Shown piece by piece: positions 17,303 to 26,114 of a stretch of DNA of 64,000 nt. The notes below the pieces were generated by a model that saw nothing but the letters and a program-made list of their open reading frames with translations, had not been told where the DNA came from and made no database searches. The DNA comes from Lachnospiraceae bacterium (GTDB lineage Bacteria > Bacillota > Clostridia > Lachnospirales > Lachnospiraceae). Position 1 is the stretch's first letter. Each line of letters begins with the position of its first letter. The DNA lies in assembly GCA_902363555.1 (NCBI GenBank), contig CABJAM010000016.1, forward strand, positions 1 through 64,000. Reading direction: 5' to 3'. The translations under genes and the position numbers were made by a program.

Positions 17303-17352
17303 ATTTAAAATGAAGATCAGGTGCATGAAGCACTTTATTATTTGATTCAAAT

Positions 17353-17368
17353 GTACAAAAAACTGTAC
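17353..17368. promoter_or_regulatory. Palindromic operator candidate, copy 2
   Basis: GTACAAAAAACTGTAC differs from copy 1 by one base. The 66-base spacing is close to six helical turns, which suits cooperative binding or looping. The remaining leader up to 17458 shows a GTGC-ATGAA-GCAC mini-hairpin and the ribosome-binding site only. Confidence 0.65.
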
Positions 17369-17458
17369 TAAAGGAAAATGCAATTGCATTATGGGATTTA
17401 CTCCGGCCGGTAAAGCGCTACGTGCAAATCATTCAACTGTTTTGAGGAGAATTAGTCT

Positions 17459-18949
17459 ATGAAAAACTATATTTTGGTTATTGATGAAGGTACAACAGGG
17501 GTGCGGGCATTACTATTTGACAAAAGCATGAAGATTGTGGATCAGGCGTATAAAAATCTGGAGGTCTTTTATCCGGGGCCTGAGGCTGTGGAGTTGAATG
17601 CCGAGCTGGTTTATGACAAGACGGTGAAAGTATGCCGTGAGGTTGTGAAAAAGCAGGGGATCGCTCCGGAGGAAATCGAATGTGTGGGTATGACGACACA
17701 GAGAGCCTCCTGGCTGTTTTGGGATAAGCGGACAGGAAAGCCTTTAAGGAATGTGGTGACCTGGCTGGATGGCCGGGGGATCTACCAGAAGCCAAAGCTG
17801 ATGGCGGATCCGGTATTCAATGAAAAATTCCCCGGAGTAGCCCCTTATCTTCCGGGTGTGTGGATGCCTCTGATCTTTGATAAGATCCGGGATGAGGAGC
17901 CGGAATTTGCGCAGGCGGTGACCGGAGAAAATATTCTTTTCGGGCATATCGATTCCTATTTGGGCTGGCGGCTCACCGGCGGCAGCGTCCATGCCACCAC
18001 CCGGGGCGCGGCCAGTATGAGCGGTATTTACCTCAGCCAATACGATATGTGGAACACGCCGATCCTGGAATACTTCGGCCTGGATACAAAGTGTTTTCCT
18101 GAAATCCGTGAGGAGTCTGATGATTTTGGCCTGCTGGATAAGGAGATCCTGGGGATGGAAATTCCTATTTACAGCTCCTTTGCAGATCAACAGTCCGCGC
18201 TGTTTGCTCAAAACTGTATGGCGCCCAACAGCGTCAAGTGCACGATGGGCACCGGCTCCTTTATTGATATTAATGCGGGTACGCAGTTTAGGGAGGTACC
18301 CGGCCTTGTGACAGGCATCACCTGGTCCATGGGCGGGAAATACAATTATCTGTTGGAGGGGCTGTCCTATACGGCCGGCGCCTGTCTGGAATGGGCAAAA
18401 AATCAGTTCCGGCTGTTTGATGATTTTAGTGAAATGGAGCTTATGGCCGGCAAGGTGGAGGATTCCGGAGGCGCCTACTTTATTCCTGCACTGGCCGGGA
18501 TCAATGGCGATGCGTCGGCCAAGGGGGCATATATGGGAATTCGCCCCAATATTACGAATAACCATTTGATGCGGGCCACTTTGGAGGGTATCGCCTTCGG
18601 AACCATTTCCCTCATCGAAACCGCCCTTTTTGGCGGCGATATGGAGAGCGCTAAAACGTCGGTGAGTGAGATCAAAATTTCCGGCGGCGTATCCAAAAGC
18701 GACACCATTGCCCAGACGTTGGCCAATGTGACCGGTGCCAATGTGGTCCGGCCAAAATCAGTAGAAGCTACGGCTCTTGGCGCTGCTGAAGCGGCGGCGA
18801 TCAAGGCCGGCTGGATGACGCCGGAGGATGTGGGTACATATCTGGATATCGATAAAATATATACACCCAACGGGATGCAGGATGTACAGAAGCAGACCTA
18901 TAAAAACTGGAAAAAGGTCGTTGAGCGGACGACCCACTGGGATGCCTGA
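17459..18949 (+). CDS. FGGY-family carbohydrate kinase, glycerol-kinase-like
   Basis: A 496-residue kinase, the usual FGGY length. The phosphate-binding start reads VIDEGTTGVRALLFD, close to glycerol kinase. Further on are GMTTQRASWLFWDKRTGKPL and NVVTWLDGRG, the sugar/polyol-binding region. The second-domain nucleotide signature KISGGVSKSDTIAQTLANV sits at about 405-425, followed by EATALGAAEAAAIKAGW. It phosphorylates a polyol or sugar with ATP. The GlpA/GlpB-like genes behind it suggest glycerol or a related triol/ketose; residues fixing glycerol specificity cannot be checked by eye. It is the first gene of a nine-gene operon. The start has GAGGAG about 9 bases upstream. Confidence 0.88.
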   Translation: MKNYILVIDEGTTGVRALLFDKSMKIVDQAYKNLEVFYPGPEAVELNAELVYDKTVKVCREVVKKQGIAPEEIECVGMTTQRASWLFWDKRTGKPLRNVVTWLDGRGIYQKPKLMADPVFNEKFPGVAPYLPGVWMPLIFDKIRDEEPEFAQAVTGENILFGHIDSYLGWRLTGGSVHATTRGAASMSGIYLSQYDMWNTPILEYFGLDTKCFPEIREESDDFGLLDKEILGMEIPIYSSFADQQSALFAQNCMAPNSVKCTMGTGSFIDINAGTQFREVPGLVTGITWSMGGKYNYLLEGLSYTAGACLEWAKNQFRLFDDFSEMELMAGKVEDSGGAYFIPALAGINGDASAKGAYMGIRPNITNNHLMRATLEGIAFGTISLIETALFGGDMESAKTSVSEIKISGGVSKSDTIAQTLANVTGANVVRPKSVEATALGAAEAAAIKAGWMTPEDVGTYLDIDKIYTPNGMQDVQKQTYKNWKKVVERTTHWDA

Positions 18950-18978
18950 CGGGTGAATAGCAGAAAGGTCAGAGGATT

Positions 18979-20742
18979 GTGGAAAATATAAAAAGGTTAG
19001 TGGAAGAAAAGTTTCCGGGAATTTGTGTGGATATCTCCGTGGATGACCGAAATATCGTCACTGTGGGGGGAGAATGTGAGTCCTGGGATCAGTGGGTGGA
19101 TATTGGTCATTTTATTGCACATCAGACGGATGTGAAAAACGTGGTCAGTGAAATGACTGTCCGCGGTCTGTCCATTCCACATAAGGATTACAGTTATGGC
19201 CGGGAGTGCGGCAGGGCTGCCGGAGTGATCGGGGATGCGGATGTGGTCATCGTCGGTGCCGGTGTCAGCGGCTGCGGTATAGCCAGAGAGCTGGCCAAAT
19301 ACCCGCTGGATATTGTGGTTGTGGAAATGAGTGATGATGTATGCACCGGCGCTTCCAAGGCCAATAACGGCAATATCCATCCGGGTCATGCGGCAAAGCC
19401 GGGAACGCTGAAGGCAAAGCTGAATGTACAGGGTAACCGCATGTACGATCAATGGGCCAGGGAGCTGAATTTTGAGCTGGATCGGAGCGGTTCTTTGGGG
19501 GTCATCACCGACGAGCGTTTAAAACCGGCGCTGAAGCAGTCTTATAAGGCTGCGGTGTTAAACGGTGTGGACGGTGTGGAGCTGGTAGATGGCAGGCGGG
19601 CGCTGGAACTGGAGCCCAACTTAAAATACAGGAATATTGATATCAAGGGGGGGATATGGCTGCCCAGCATGGGACTCGTGGAGCCTTATGAGGTGGTGGT
19701 GGCCCTGGCGGAGAATGCAGCCGAAAACGGCGTCCGTTTTATGTTCAATACAACGGTGGCCGATGTACTGACCGAAAACGGCAAGGTTTGCGGCGTTGTG
19801 ACGAACGCTGGTATTCTCCGGGCGAAATATGTGATCAACTGTGCCGGCGTTTATGCGGATGAAATATCCGCTATGGCTGGGGATAGGTCCTATACGATTC
19901 ACGGCCGCAAGGGAACCATTGCTATTTTGGATAAAAACAGAAAGCCGGAATTTAGGGCACTGACACTGATCATTGACGGCCAGGAGGTCCAGAGCAAAAA
20001 GAAAAACTCGGAATCCAAGGGTGGCGGCATGTGCCGTACACCGGAATGGAACGTACTCCTGGGACCTTCAGCCACAGAAACACCGGATAAGGAGGACAAT
20101 ACAACGACGCCAGAGGATCTGGAATATGCCATGGCGACGAATCAGGACCCGGATGTGAGTACGGCGGATATTATCCGAATATTTGCAGGGGTGCGGCCAG
20201 CAGATTTTAAAGAGGATTTTGTCATTGAAATGTCACCGGTGGCTCACGGCTTTGTCAATGTGGGCGCCATCCAGTCGCCGGGGCTGGCTTCGGCTCCGGC
20301 CATTGCCCAAATGGTGGAGCAAATGCTGCTGGAGGACATGAAAAAGCAAGGCAGACCGCTGGCGCGCAGGGGGGATTATCATCCGTATCATAAGAGGAAG
20401 GTTAATTTTCGCCATATGAGCCGGGAGGATCAGGCCCGTCTCATACAAGAGGACCCGCGCTACGGCCGGATCATCTGCCGGTGTGAGAGCATTACGGAGG
20501 GGGAAATCCTCGATGCCATCCACTCGCCGGTCGTTCCTCAGTCCATCGATGCCATCAAGCGGCGCACACGGGCCGGGATGGGCCGGTGTCAGGGGGGCTT
20601 CTGTCAGCCCAGAGTGTTGGAAATACTGGCAAGAGAGCTGGGCCGCGATGTGACGCAGGTGTATTTAAAGGACGGAGACAGCCGGATACTTTATGAAAAT
20701 AACAGAGCAGATATTGGCCGGGGGGGATTGAGCAATGAATGA
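18979..20742 (+). CDS. GlpA-like FAD-dependent dehydrogenase with N-terminal BON-like and C-terminal [2Fe-2S] domains
   Basis: A 587-residue flavoprotein. Residues 1-65 resemble a BON domain (VTVGGECESWDQWVDIGHFI, then VKNVVSEMTVRG), which is unusual in this family. A Rossmann FAD site follows (VVIVGAGVSGCG, ~89-100), then the DAO/GlpA-type core with KANNGNIHPGHAAKPG and the closing IFAGVRPADF and GFVNVGAIQSPG. The C-terminal BFD-like [2Fe-2S] domain has Cys500-x-Cys502 in IICRCES and Cys537-x4-Cys542 in GRCQGGFC. This layout matches subunit A of anaerobic glycerol-3-phosphate dehydrogenase. The start is GTG with AGAGG upstream. It overlaps the next gene by 8 bases, so subunits A and B are co-translated. 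The real substrate could be another polyol phosphate. Confidence 0.88.
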   Translation: MENIKRLVEEKFPGICVDISVDDRNIVTVGGECESWDQWVDIGHFIAHQTDVKNVVSEMTVRGLSIPHKDYSYGRECGRAAGVIGDADVVIVGAGVSGCGIARELAKYPLDIVVVEMSDDVCTGASKANNGNIHPGHAAKPGTLKAKLNVQGNRMYDQWARELNFELDRSGSLGVITDERLKPALKQSYKAAVLNGVDGVELVDGRRALELEPNLKYRNIDIKGGIWLPSMGLVEPYEVVVALAENAAENGVRFMFNTTVADVLTENGKVCGVVTNAGILRAKYVINCAGVYADEISAMAGDRSYTIHGRKGTIAILDKNRKPEFRALTLIIDGQEVQSKKKNSESKGGGMCRTPEWNVLLGPSATETPDKEDNTTTPEDLEYAMATNQDPDVSTADIIRIFAGVRPADFKEDFVIEMSPVAHGFVNVGAIQSPGLASAPAIAQMVEQMLLEDMKKQGRPLARRGDYHPYHKRKVNFRHMSREDQARLIQEDPRYGRIICRCESITEGEILDAIHSPVVPQSIDAIKRRTRAGMGRCQGGFCQPRVLEILARELGRDVTQVYLKDGDSRILYENNRADIGRGGLSNE

Positions 20743-21994
20743 TTATAAGGTAGATATTGCGGTGATCGGCGGCGGCCCGGCCGGTATGGCGGCGGCTTTG
20801 GAAGCCAAAAAGCAGGGTGCCGGTACGGTGATGATCATTGAGCGGGATGTGGAGCTGGGAGGTATTTTGCAGCAGTGCATCCATGATGGTTTCGGACTGC
20901 ATCGGTTTCAGAAGCGTATGGCGGGTACCGAATACGCCCAGGTGTTTGTGGATGATATCGAATCGTCAGATATTTGGGTGCTTACGGACACAATGGTTCT
21001 TGAGGTGACGCAGGACCGGGTCATATATGCATGCAACAACCGTGACGGTATGGTGGAGATTCGGGCGGGAGCCATAATCCTTGCCATGGGCTGCCGGGAG
21101 CGGACCGCCAGCCAGGTACTGATCTATGGCTACCGGCCGGCCGGCGTGCTCACGGCCGGAGCGGTACAGCGCTACATTAATATTGAAGGGTATCTTCCCG
21201 GAAGAAAGGCGGTGATCCTGGGCTCCGGGGATATCGGGCTGATTATGGCGCGGAGGATGACGCTGGAGCACATTGACGTACAGGGCGTCTATGAGGTCAT
21301 GCAAAGTCCGGGCGGCCTGACACGGAACATCGTGCAATGTCTGGACGATTACGGCATACCGCTGCATTTGTCTACGACAGTGACGAAGATCCACGGGAAG
21401 AAGCGTATTGAGGGCGTAACCGTCGCCCGGGTGGATGAAAATCGCCGGGTGATTCCGGGAACGGAAAATTATATTGAGTGCGACCTGCTTGTACTGGCCG
21501 TCGGACTGATCCCGGAAAATGAGCTGTCCATCAAGGCCGGGATCGAGCTGGATTCCAGAACGAAAGGGCCGGTACTTGACAATAACTTTATGACCAGTGT
21601 GCCGGGCATTTTTGCCGCAGGCAATGTGGCCGTAGTGTTTGACCTGGTGGATTATGTTTCACAGTCCGGTGAAATTGCCGCCAGGGGTGCTATGAAATAT
21701 CTCCGCGGCCAGATTCATGAAACGCCAAAATATTTAAAGACGATTCCAGCAGGCAATGTGAATTTTGTCGTACCGCAGAGACTTGTGGCAGGATGTGCCT
21801 GCAGGACCCAGCTTTTTATGCGGGTGAAGTCGCCGGATAAAAAAGCGCAGCTTGTATGTGGGGAAGGACAGGCGCAGATATTTCAAAGAAAATATCCATT
21901 TGTGGCGCCTCCGGAAATGATCAGTTGTACGGTGGATGTGACCGGAACGGGCGATGTGACGGTGACGATGAAGGAAGGTGAAAACCATGGCTGA
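20735..21994 (+). CDS. GlpB-like FAD/NAD(P)-dependent oxidoreductase subunit
   Basis: A 419-residue pyridine-nucleotide-disulfide-oxidoreductase-like flavoprotein. The first dinucleotide fold is VIGGGPAGMAAALEA (about 9-23) and the second is AVILGSGDIGLIMARRM (about 155-170). GCRERTASQVLIYGYRPAGV and the FAD-closing GIFAAGNVAVVFDLVDYVS are also typical. Proteins of this class pair with a GlpA-like subunit and a DUF1667 protein in many anaerobes, where they pass electrons from the polyol phosphate on to the membrane or NAD. Overlaps on both sides (8 bases each) show tight coupling. No Cys redox pair is seen at the usual disulfide position. Confidence 0.87.
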   Translation: MNDYKVDIAVIGGGPAGMAAALEAKKQGAGTVMIIERDVELGGILQQCIHDGFGLHRFQKRMAGTEYAQVFVDDIESSDIWVLTDTMVLEVTQDRVIYACNNRDGMVEIRAGAIILAMGCRERTASQVLIYGYRPAGVLTAGAVQRYINIEGYLPGRKAVILGSGDIGLIMARRMTLEHIDVQGVYEVMQSPGGLTRNIVQCLDDYGIPLHLSTTVTKIHGKKRIEGVTVARVDENRRVIPGTENYIECDLLVLAVGLIPENELSIKAGIELDSRTKGPVLDNNFMTSVPGIFAAGNVAVVFDLVDYVSQSGEIAARGAMKYLRGQIHETPKYLKTIPAGNVNFVVPQRLVAGCACRTQLFMRVKSPDKKAQLVCGEGQAQIFQRKYPFVAPPEMISCTVDVTGTGDVTVTMKEGENHG

Positions 21995-22358
21995 GAAAGA
22001 ATTTGTTTGTATTGCCTGCCCCAATAGCTGCAAGCTGACGGTTACGGAGACGGACGGTGAGCTGACAGTTACCGGCGCCGGCTGCAAGCGGGGCATCTGC
22101 CACGGCAAGAATGAATATACCAATCCGAAACGGATGCTGACGACAACTGTGGCGATCACCCATGGTATCCATCCCCGAATATCTGTTGTCAGCGATGGGG
22201 AGATTCCCAGGGAAAAGCTTGCGGAATGTCTTGAATATTTATATGGCTGTCAGGTTCAGGCGCCGGTGTGCCGGGGAGATGTGCTTGTGTCCGATATATG
22301 TGGAACCGGCGTTTATATACGGGCATCCCGGTCCATGAAAAAAATCAATGATATTTAA
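21987..22358 (+). CDS. DUF1667 cysteine-rich protein, third subunit of the GlpA/GlpB-like complex
   Basis: A 123-residue protein with Cys groups CIACPNSCKL near the N-terminus, GAGCKRGICHG at about 32-42, and two late Cys in APVCRGDVLVSDICGTG. Spacing of this kind suggests an iron-sulfur cluster or a zinc site. DUF1667 proteins are nearly always encoded after GlpA/GlpB-like flavoproteins and are taken to be the electron-transfer or membrane-linking subunit. ATG 21987 is chosen over GTG 21978 because GGAAGGTG lies 7 bases before it. It overlaps the previous gene by 8 bases. Confidence 0.85.
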   Translation: MAEKEFVCIACPNSCKLTVTETDGELTVTGAGCKRGICHGKNEYTNPKRMLTTTVAITHGIHPRISVVSDGEIPREKLAECLEYLYGCQVQAPVCRGDVLVSDICGTGVYIRASRSMKKINDI

Positions 22359-22388
22359 GAATATATAAAGAAAGTCGAGGAGATTAAC

Positions 22389-23819
22389 ATGTTAAAAGAA
22401 ACTCTTATCAGAGAACTGGCGGCAATCGTAGGTGAGGAACGGGTAGTTACCGACCCGGAGGCTGTTCTTGATGCGGCAAAGGACTACATCGGATATCGGC
22501 GTTACCAAAGAGATGACGGTCATAACAGGGTGCCGGTGGCTGCCTGTGTGGTCCGGGCGGGCAGCACACATCAGGTCAGTGAGGTGCTTAAATTTTTAAA
22601 TGACAATAAGGTGGATGTAGTGCCCAGGACCGGCGGCTCCAGTGTAACCCGCGGGCTGGAGCCTGTGGCTGGCGGCGTGATTTTAGACGGCTCGGATATG
22701 AATGAGATTTTGGAAATCAATGAGGAGGATATGTACGTGACCGCCAAATGCGGCACACCTCTGGAGTATATTGAAAACTGCCTGAATCAAAAGGGCTATA
22801 CGGCCGGTCATTTCCCTCAGTCCTTCCCTCTGGCCCAGGTGGGCGGCCTGCTGGCGACACGGAGCATCGGTCAGTTGTCTACACTGTATGGCGGCATTGA
22901 GGATTTAGTTGTGGGGCTGGAAGCGGTTCTGGCGGATGGCAGCGTGATCCGCATCAAAAACGTACCCAGGCGTTCCGTAGGTCCGGATCTGCGCCATCTG
23001 TTTATTGGCAACGAGGGGATGCTGGGGTTCATTACCGAGGCTACATTGAAGATCTTTAAATATGCCCCGGAAAACCGATGGATGAAAGCTTACGGTGTCC
23101 ATGGCATGAAAAACGGCCTGAACCTGATCCATGAGGTGATGAAGGAAGGCTATCGGCCGGCGGTTGTCCGTCTCCATGATCCGGTGGAGGTGCAGCAGGT
23201 GCTCAAAATCGATGCGCCGGAGGGCATGGCGCTGCTCATGTTTATGTGCGAGGGCCCGGCGGGGATCACAAAGGCGACTGGTGCGGGTATTGAGGAAATT
23301 GCAGCCCGCTATGGCGTTATGGATCTGGGCACAAAGCCGGTGGAGCATTGGCTGGTGACACGAAATGATGTATGTAATGATATGGATAAGCCGATCTACT
23401 ATAATATGGGCGGTGTTGTGGATACGTGTGAGATCTCCGCCAACTGGTCTGTCATAGGAAAGATTTATGAGGATGTGTGCGAGCGGCTAAAGGCGGAAAT
23501 CCCATCGCTGATCCTGTGCGGCGGCCATTCCTCCCACAGCTATATGCAGGGCACCAATATTTATTTTGAATTTGGTTATCTTGTCACTGGTGGGGCGGAT
23601 CAGGCGGAATCGGAATATATGCATATCGTGAGTATTATCATGGAAGAAACCTTAAAGTACGGTGGCAGTATTGCCCATCATCACGGCTCCGGAAAGTACA
23701 GAACGCCGTGGATGCCTTTGGAGCACGGTTCCTCTTATCCGCTGATGTATAAATTAAAAGAGGCTCTGGACCCAAATGGAATTTTAAATAAGGGTGTTAT
23801 TCTGGTAGATAAAAAATGA
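22389..23819 (+). CDS. FAD-linked 2-hydroxyacid-type dehydrogenase, GlcD-like
   Basis: A 476-residue flavoprotein of the FAD_binding_4/FAD-oxidase C family (glycolate oxidase GlcD, D-lactate dehydrogenase). The FAD-binding part shows VVPRTGGSSVTRGLEPVAGG (about 77-96), HFPQSFPLAQVGGLLATRS and GNEGMLGFITEATLKIF. The catalytic C-domain has GGHSSHSYMQGTNIYFEFGY and HHHGSGKYRTPW with its His cluster, closing with LDPNGILNKGVI. The substrate may be D-lactate, glycolate or another 2-hydroxyacid, or a glycerol-type ether as in alkyl-DHAP synthase relatives. With EtfB/EtfA four cistrons downstream, it could work like the Ldh-EtfAB complexes of acetogens. GAGGAG sits upstream of the ATG. Confidence 0.87.
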   Translation: MLKETLIRELAAIVGEERVVTDPEAVLDAAKDYIGYRRYQRDDGHNRVPVAACVVRAGSTHQVSEVLKFLNDNKVDVVPRTGGSSVTRGLEPVAGGVILDGSDMNEILEINEEDMYVTAKCGTPLEYIENCLNQKGYTAGHFPQSFPLAQVGGLLATRSIGQLSTLYGGIEDLVVGLEAVLADGSVIRIKNVPRRSVGPDLRHLFIGNEGMLGFITEATLKIFKYAPENRWMKAYGVHGMKNGLNLIHEVMKEGYRPAVVRLHDPVEVQQVLKIDAPEGMALLMFMCEGPAGITKATGAGIEEIAARYGVMDLGTKPVEHWLVTRNDVCNDMDKPIYYNMGGVVDTCEISANWSVIGKIYEDVCERLKAEIPSLILCGGHSSHSYMQGTNIYFEFGYLVTGGADQAESEYMHIVSIIMEETLKYGGSIAHHHGSGKYRTPWMPLEHGSSYPLMYKLKEALDPNGILNKGVILVDKK

Positions 23820-23901
23820 TCGGGAGCTGTGCCGGAGCGAGTCTTTGGCCGACAGTTGCCCGGGGAATTGTTACATATGAAAACCTTGGAGGGTTTAAGT
23901 T

Positions 23902-25146
23902 ATGGGAGAAAAAACAAAAATTAATAAAAAAACGTGGACGCTTTTAGTTGCCTGTTGGGTTGCCATGGCCATATGGCAGGTGGTCGTCTTTTCCTTTGGC
24001 ATGATGCTGCCGGATGTTATGGCAGAGTTTAGCCTGGATTATGGAACCGCCGGACTTATCGGCAGTGTTTCAGGATTTGTTTCGGTGCTTTTGACCATAC
24101 CGACAGCATTTGTTGCAACGAAATTCAATCCGAAATATTCGGTTCCCGGTATTATGATTATTTTGTCGGTGAGTCTGCTTATTTTTGGTGTGGCAGCCAA
24201 TGTTCCTATGCTTTTTATCGGTAAAATTATTGGGGCAGCGGTGAGTAACGGGCTTGCTTCTTCCCTTGTTATCGTAAAAATGCGCCGGGTTCCCGCTGCC
24301 CGCTTTACAGGGATCAATGGTATTGAAAACTTTGTTCAGCCTATTGGCCAGGTGCTTGCCACGCTCTGTATGGCTCAGCTTCTTATGATCGTGGGTGGCT
24401 GGAGAAATGTTTATATTATCTGTGCTGTTTTAATAATTGTTATGGTTGTTGTATGGCTGGTAACCTATAAAGATGATGAGAGTACTGAAAAAACTGCTGT
24501 AGCTTCAACTGCTGCACCCCGCCAAAAGGGGGTGATGCGCGAGGCTTTAAAACAGAAGACCTTCTGGCTGTTGTCTTTAGCATGGCCGGGAACAACTTTG
24601 ATCTGGATCGGTATGTTTTATTACTGGCCGTCTTTTATTACCGAGAGTGCAGGGATATCTATGGCCCAGGCTGGCTTTGTTCTCAGCTTTATTCCCATTT
24701 TTTCAGCCATAGCCTCGCTGACGGCTCCGAAAATCGCAGATAAGCTTGGCCGAGATAAACTGCTGATCTGGCCCTGGGGGATCATTCTTCCCATTGCCTA
24801 TTTCTGTATGCTTCAGACGACAAGTATCCCTCTGTTATGCATCTGTGCGGCAGTGGCTGGATACGGCGCTTACTGCTTCGTGCCCATCGCATTTACCACG
24901 CTGTATAAGCTGGGGCTGCGCTCGGAGGTTGTATCTGTGGGAACAGGCATGGTACTCACAGGCGTAGCGCTGGGGTCTGCGCTGGGCTCCGGTATTGTGG
25001 GCGGTCTGATCAGCTCCATTGGAATTTATAAGGCACTGGCGATCTGCTGCCTGTCACCGGTTTGGTTTGGTATATTGACGCTGTTTGTTCCGGAGCGGGG
25101 GCGTAAGGCTCTGGAGGCAGAGGCGGCAGCGGCGGCTAAAAAATAA
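23902..25146 (+). CDS. Major facilitator superfamily transporter
   Basis: A 414-residue carrier with about 12 membrane segments. The first is WTLLVACWVAMAIWQVVVFS. The A-motif-like loop after segment 2 is replaced by FVATKFNPKYSV. A central cytoplasmic loop (STEKTAVASTAAPRQKGV) divides the two halves, and the second half starts at LLSLAWPGTTLIWIGMFYY. A DKLGRDKLL loop repeats the conserved inter-helix motif. Its place inside the operon makes it the likely importer of the substrate oxidised by the neighbouring enzymes, probably a small organic acid or polyol derivative. The subfamily could not be fixed. TTGGAGGG precedes the ATG. Confidence 0.85.
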   Translation: MGEKTKINKKTWTLLVACWVAMAIWQVVVFSFGMMLPDVMAEFSLDYGTAGLIGSVSGFVSVLLTIPTAFVATKFNPKYSVPGIMIILSVSLLIFGVAANVPMLFIGKIIGAAVSNGLASSLVIVKMRRVPAARFTGINGIENFVQPIGQVLATLCMAQLLMIVGGWRNVYIICAVLIIVMVVVWLVTYKDDESTEKTAVASTAAPRQKGVMREALKQKTFWLLSLAWPGTTLIWIGMFYYWPSFITESAGISMAQAGFVLSFIPIFSAIASLTAPKIADKLGRDKLLIWPWGIILPIAYFCMLQTTSIPLLCICAAVAGYGAYCFVPIAFTTLYKLGLRSEVVSVGTGMVLTGVALGSALGSGIVGGLISSIGIYKALAICCLSPVWFGILTLFVPERGRKALEAEAAAAAKK

Positions 25147-25214
25147 TGATTTTATGGAGGACGTATACATAAAGTTTTAAGCTTGGCCGAGGGCTGGAGA
25201 GGATGGGAGATATC

Positions 25215-26114
25215 ATGCGGATTGCGGTCTGCTTTAAAATTGTTGCGGACTTTGAGGATGTGATCCCCTCGGACTGGGATTGTATGGAGGCATTGGATTT
25301 TTCCTATGTGAAGAAAATATATGGCTGTTATGATGAGGCGGCCCTGGAAACGGCGCTGCGGCTCAGAGATGAGCTGACGGCTGCCGGGGAGCCGGTGCGC
25401 TGTGTGGCGGTGACGGCCGGGCACGGTCCTGCGGTACTGCTTAGCGGGCTCTATGCGGCCGGTTTTGACGAGGTCGTGTGCATCGAAGGCGGAGATTGGG
25501 AGGGCTCACCCGTTACAGGCGGGCCCACGGAGCTTTCATGCATCGAAGGCGGGGCCCTGGAGCATTTGCGCATCGAAGGCGGGCCTCTGGAGTTTGCACC
25601 GGGGCAGACCGCTGCGCTGCTTCGTGGCTTTTTAAAGGCGGAGCAGCCGGATCTGATTTTTACCGGACAGAGTGTGGGCGCCTGTGACAGCGGCATGGTT
25701 CCGCCGCTGATCGCCGCCGGGCTGGGGTATGAGTGGCTTGGTTCTGTTACCGACGTCCATTACAATTACGATAAAAAATGGGTGGAGGCGGTGTGCGAGA
25801 ACGAGGATTTTCTTGTAAATTGGGCACTGAGGGGACCGGCGGTTCTTACGGTGGGCAATGCAAAAGCGTCCGCATTGCGGATGTTTTCCTTAAAAGCCCG
25901 GATGGAGGCCGGCAAAAAGAAGGTGAAGCTGTGGCGTGCGATCAAAGCGGGTGTTGAAGATGCCGCATCAGGTGCCACAGCTTATGCAGACTATTTGCCG
26001 GATGCATTTTATAGTGATAAAAAAGCTGGCTGCTGCTGCATGATCGCGGGTGATGGTGTGCAGATGAAAGCAGAGGTGTTACTGGATCGGATATGGGAGG
26101 CGGGGGGTAAATGA
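25215..26114 (+). CDS. Electron transfer flavoprotein beta subunit-like (EtfB/FixA) with decapeptide repeats
   Basis: A 299-residue EtfB-like protein. The start MRIAVCFKIVAD and the block YDEAALETALRLRDE are typical. TGQSVGACDSGMVPPLIAAGLGY and WALRGPAVLTVGNAKASALR also belong to the family. Between about residues 89 and 128 there is an insertion made of four imperfect decapeptides, CIEGGDWEGS, PVTGGPTELS, CIEGGALEHL and RIEGGPLEFA, encoded by a 30-base tandem repeat (25479-25598). It pairs with the EtfA-like gene that follows by an ATGA overlap. Together they would accept electrons from the GlcD-like and/or the acyl-CoA dehydrogenase-like enzymes of the operon. I use ATG 25215 since GGGAGA lies just upstream; ATG 25203 is possible. 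Confidence 0.85.
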   Translation: MRIAVCFKIVADFEDVIPSDWDCMEALDFSYVKKIYGCYDEAALETALRLRDELTAAGEPVRCVAVTAGHGPAVLLSGLYAAGFDEVVCIEGGDWEGSPVTGGPTELSCIEGGALEHLRIEGGPLEFAPGQTAALLRGFLKAEQPDLIFTGQSVGACDSGMVPPLIAAGLGYEWLGSVTDVHYNYDKKWVEAVCENEDFLVNWALRGPAVLTVGNAKASALRMFSLKARMEAGKKKVKLWRAIKAGVEDAASGATAYADYLPDAFYSDKKAGCCCMIAGDGVQMKAEVLLDRIWEAGGK

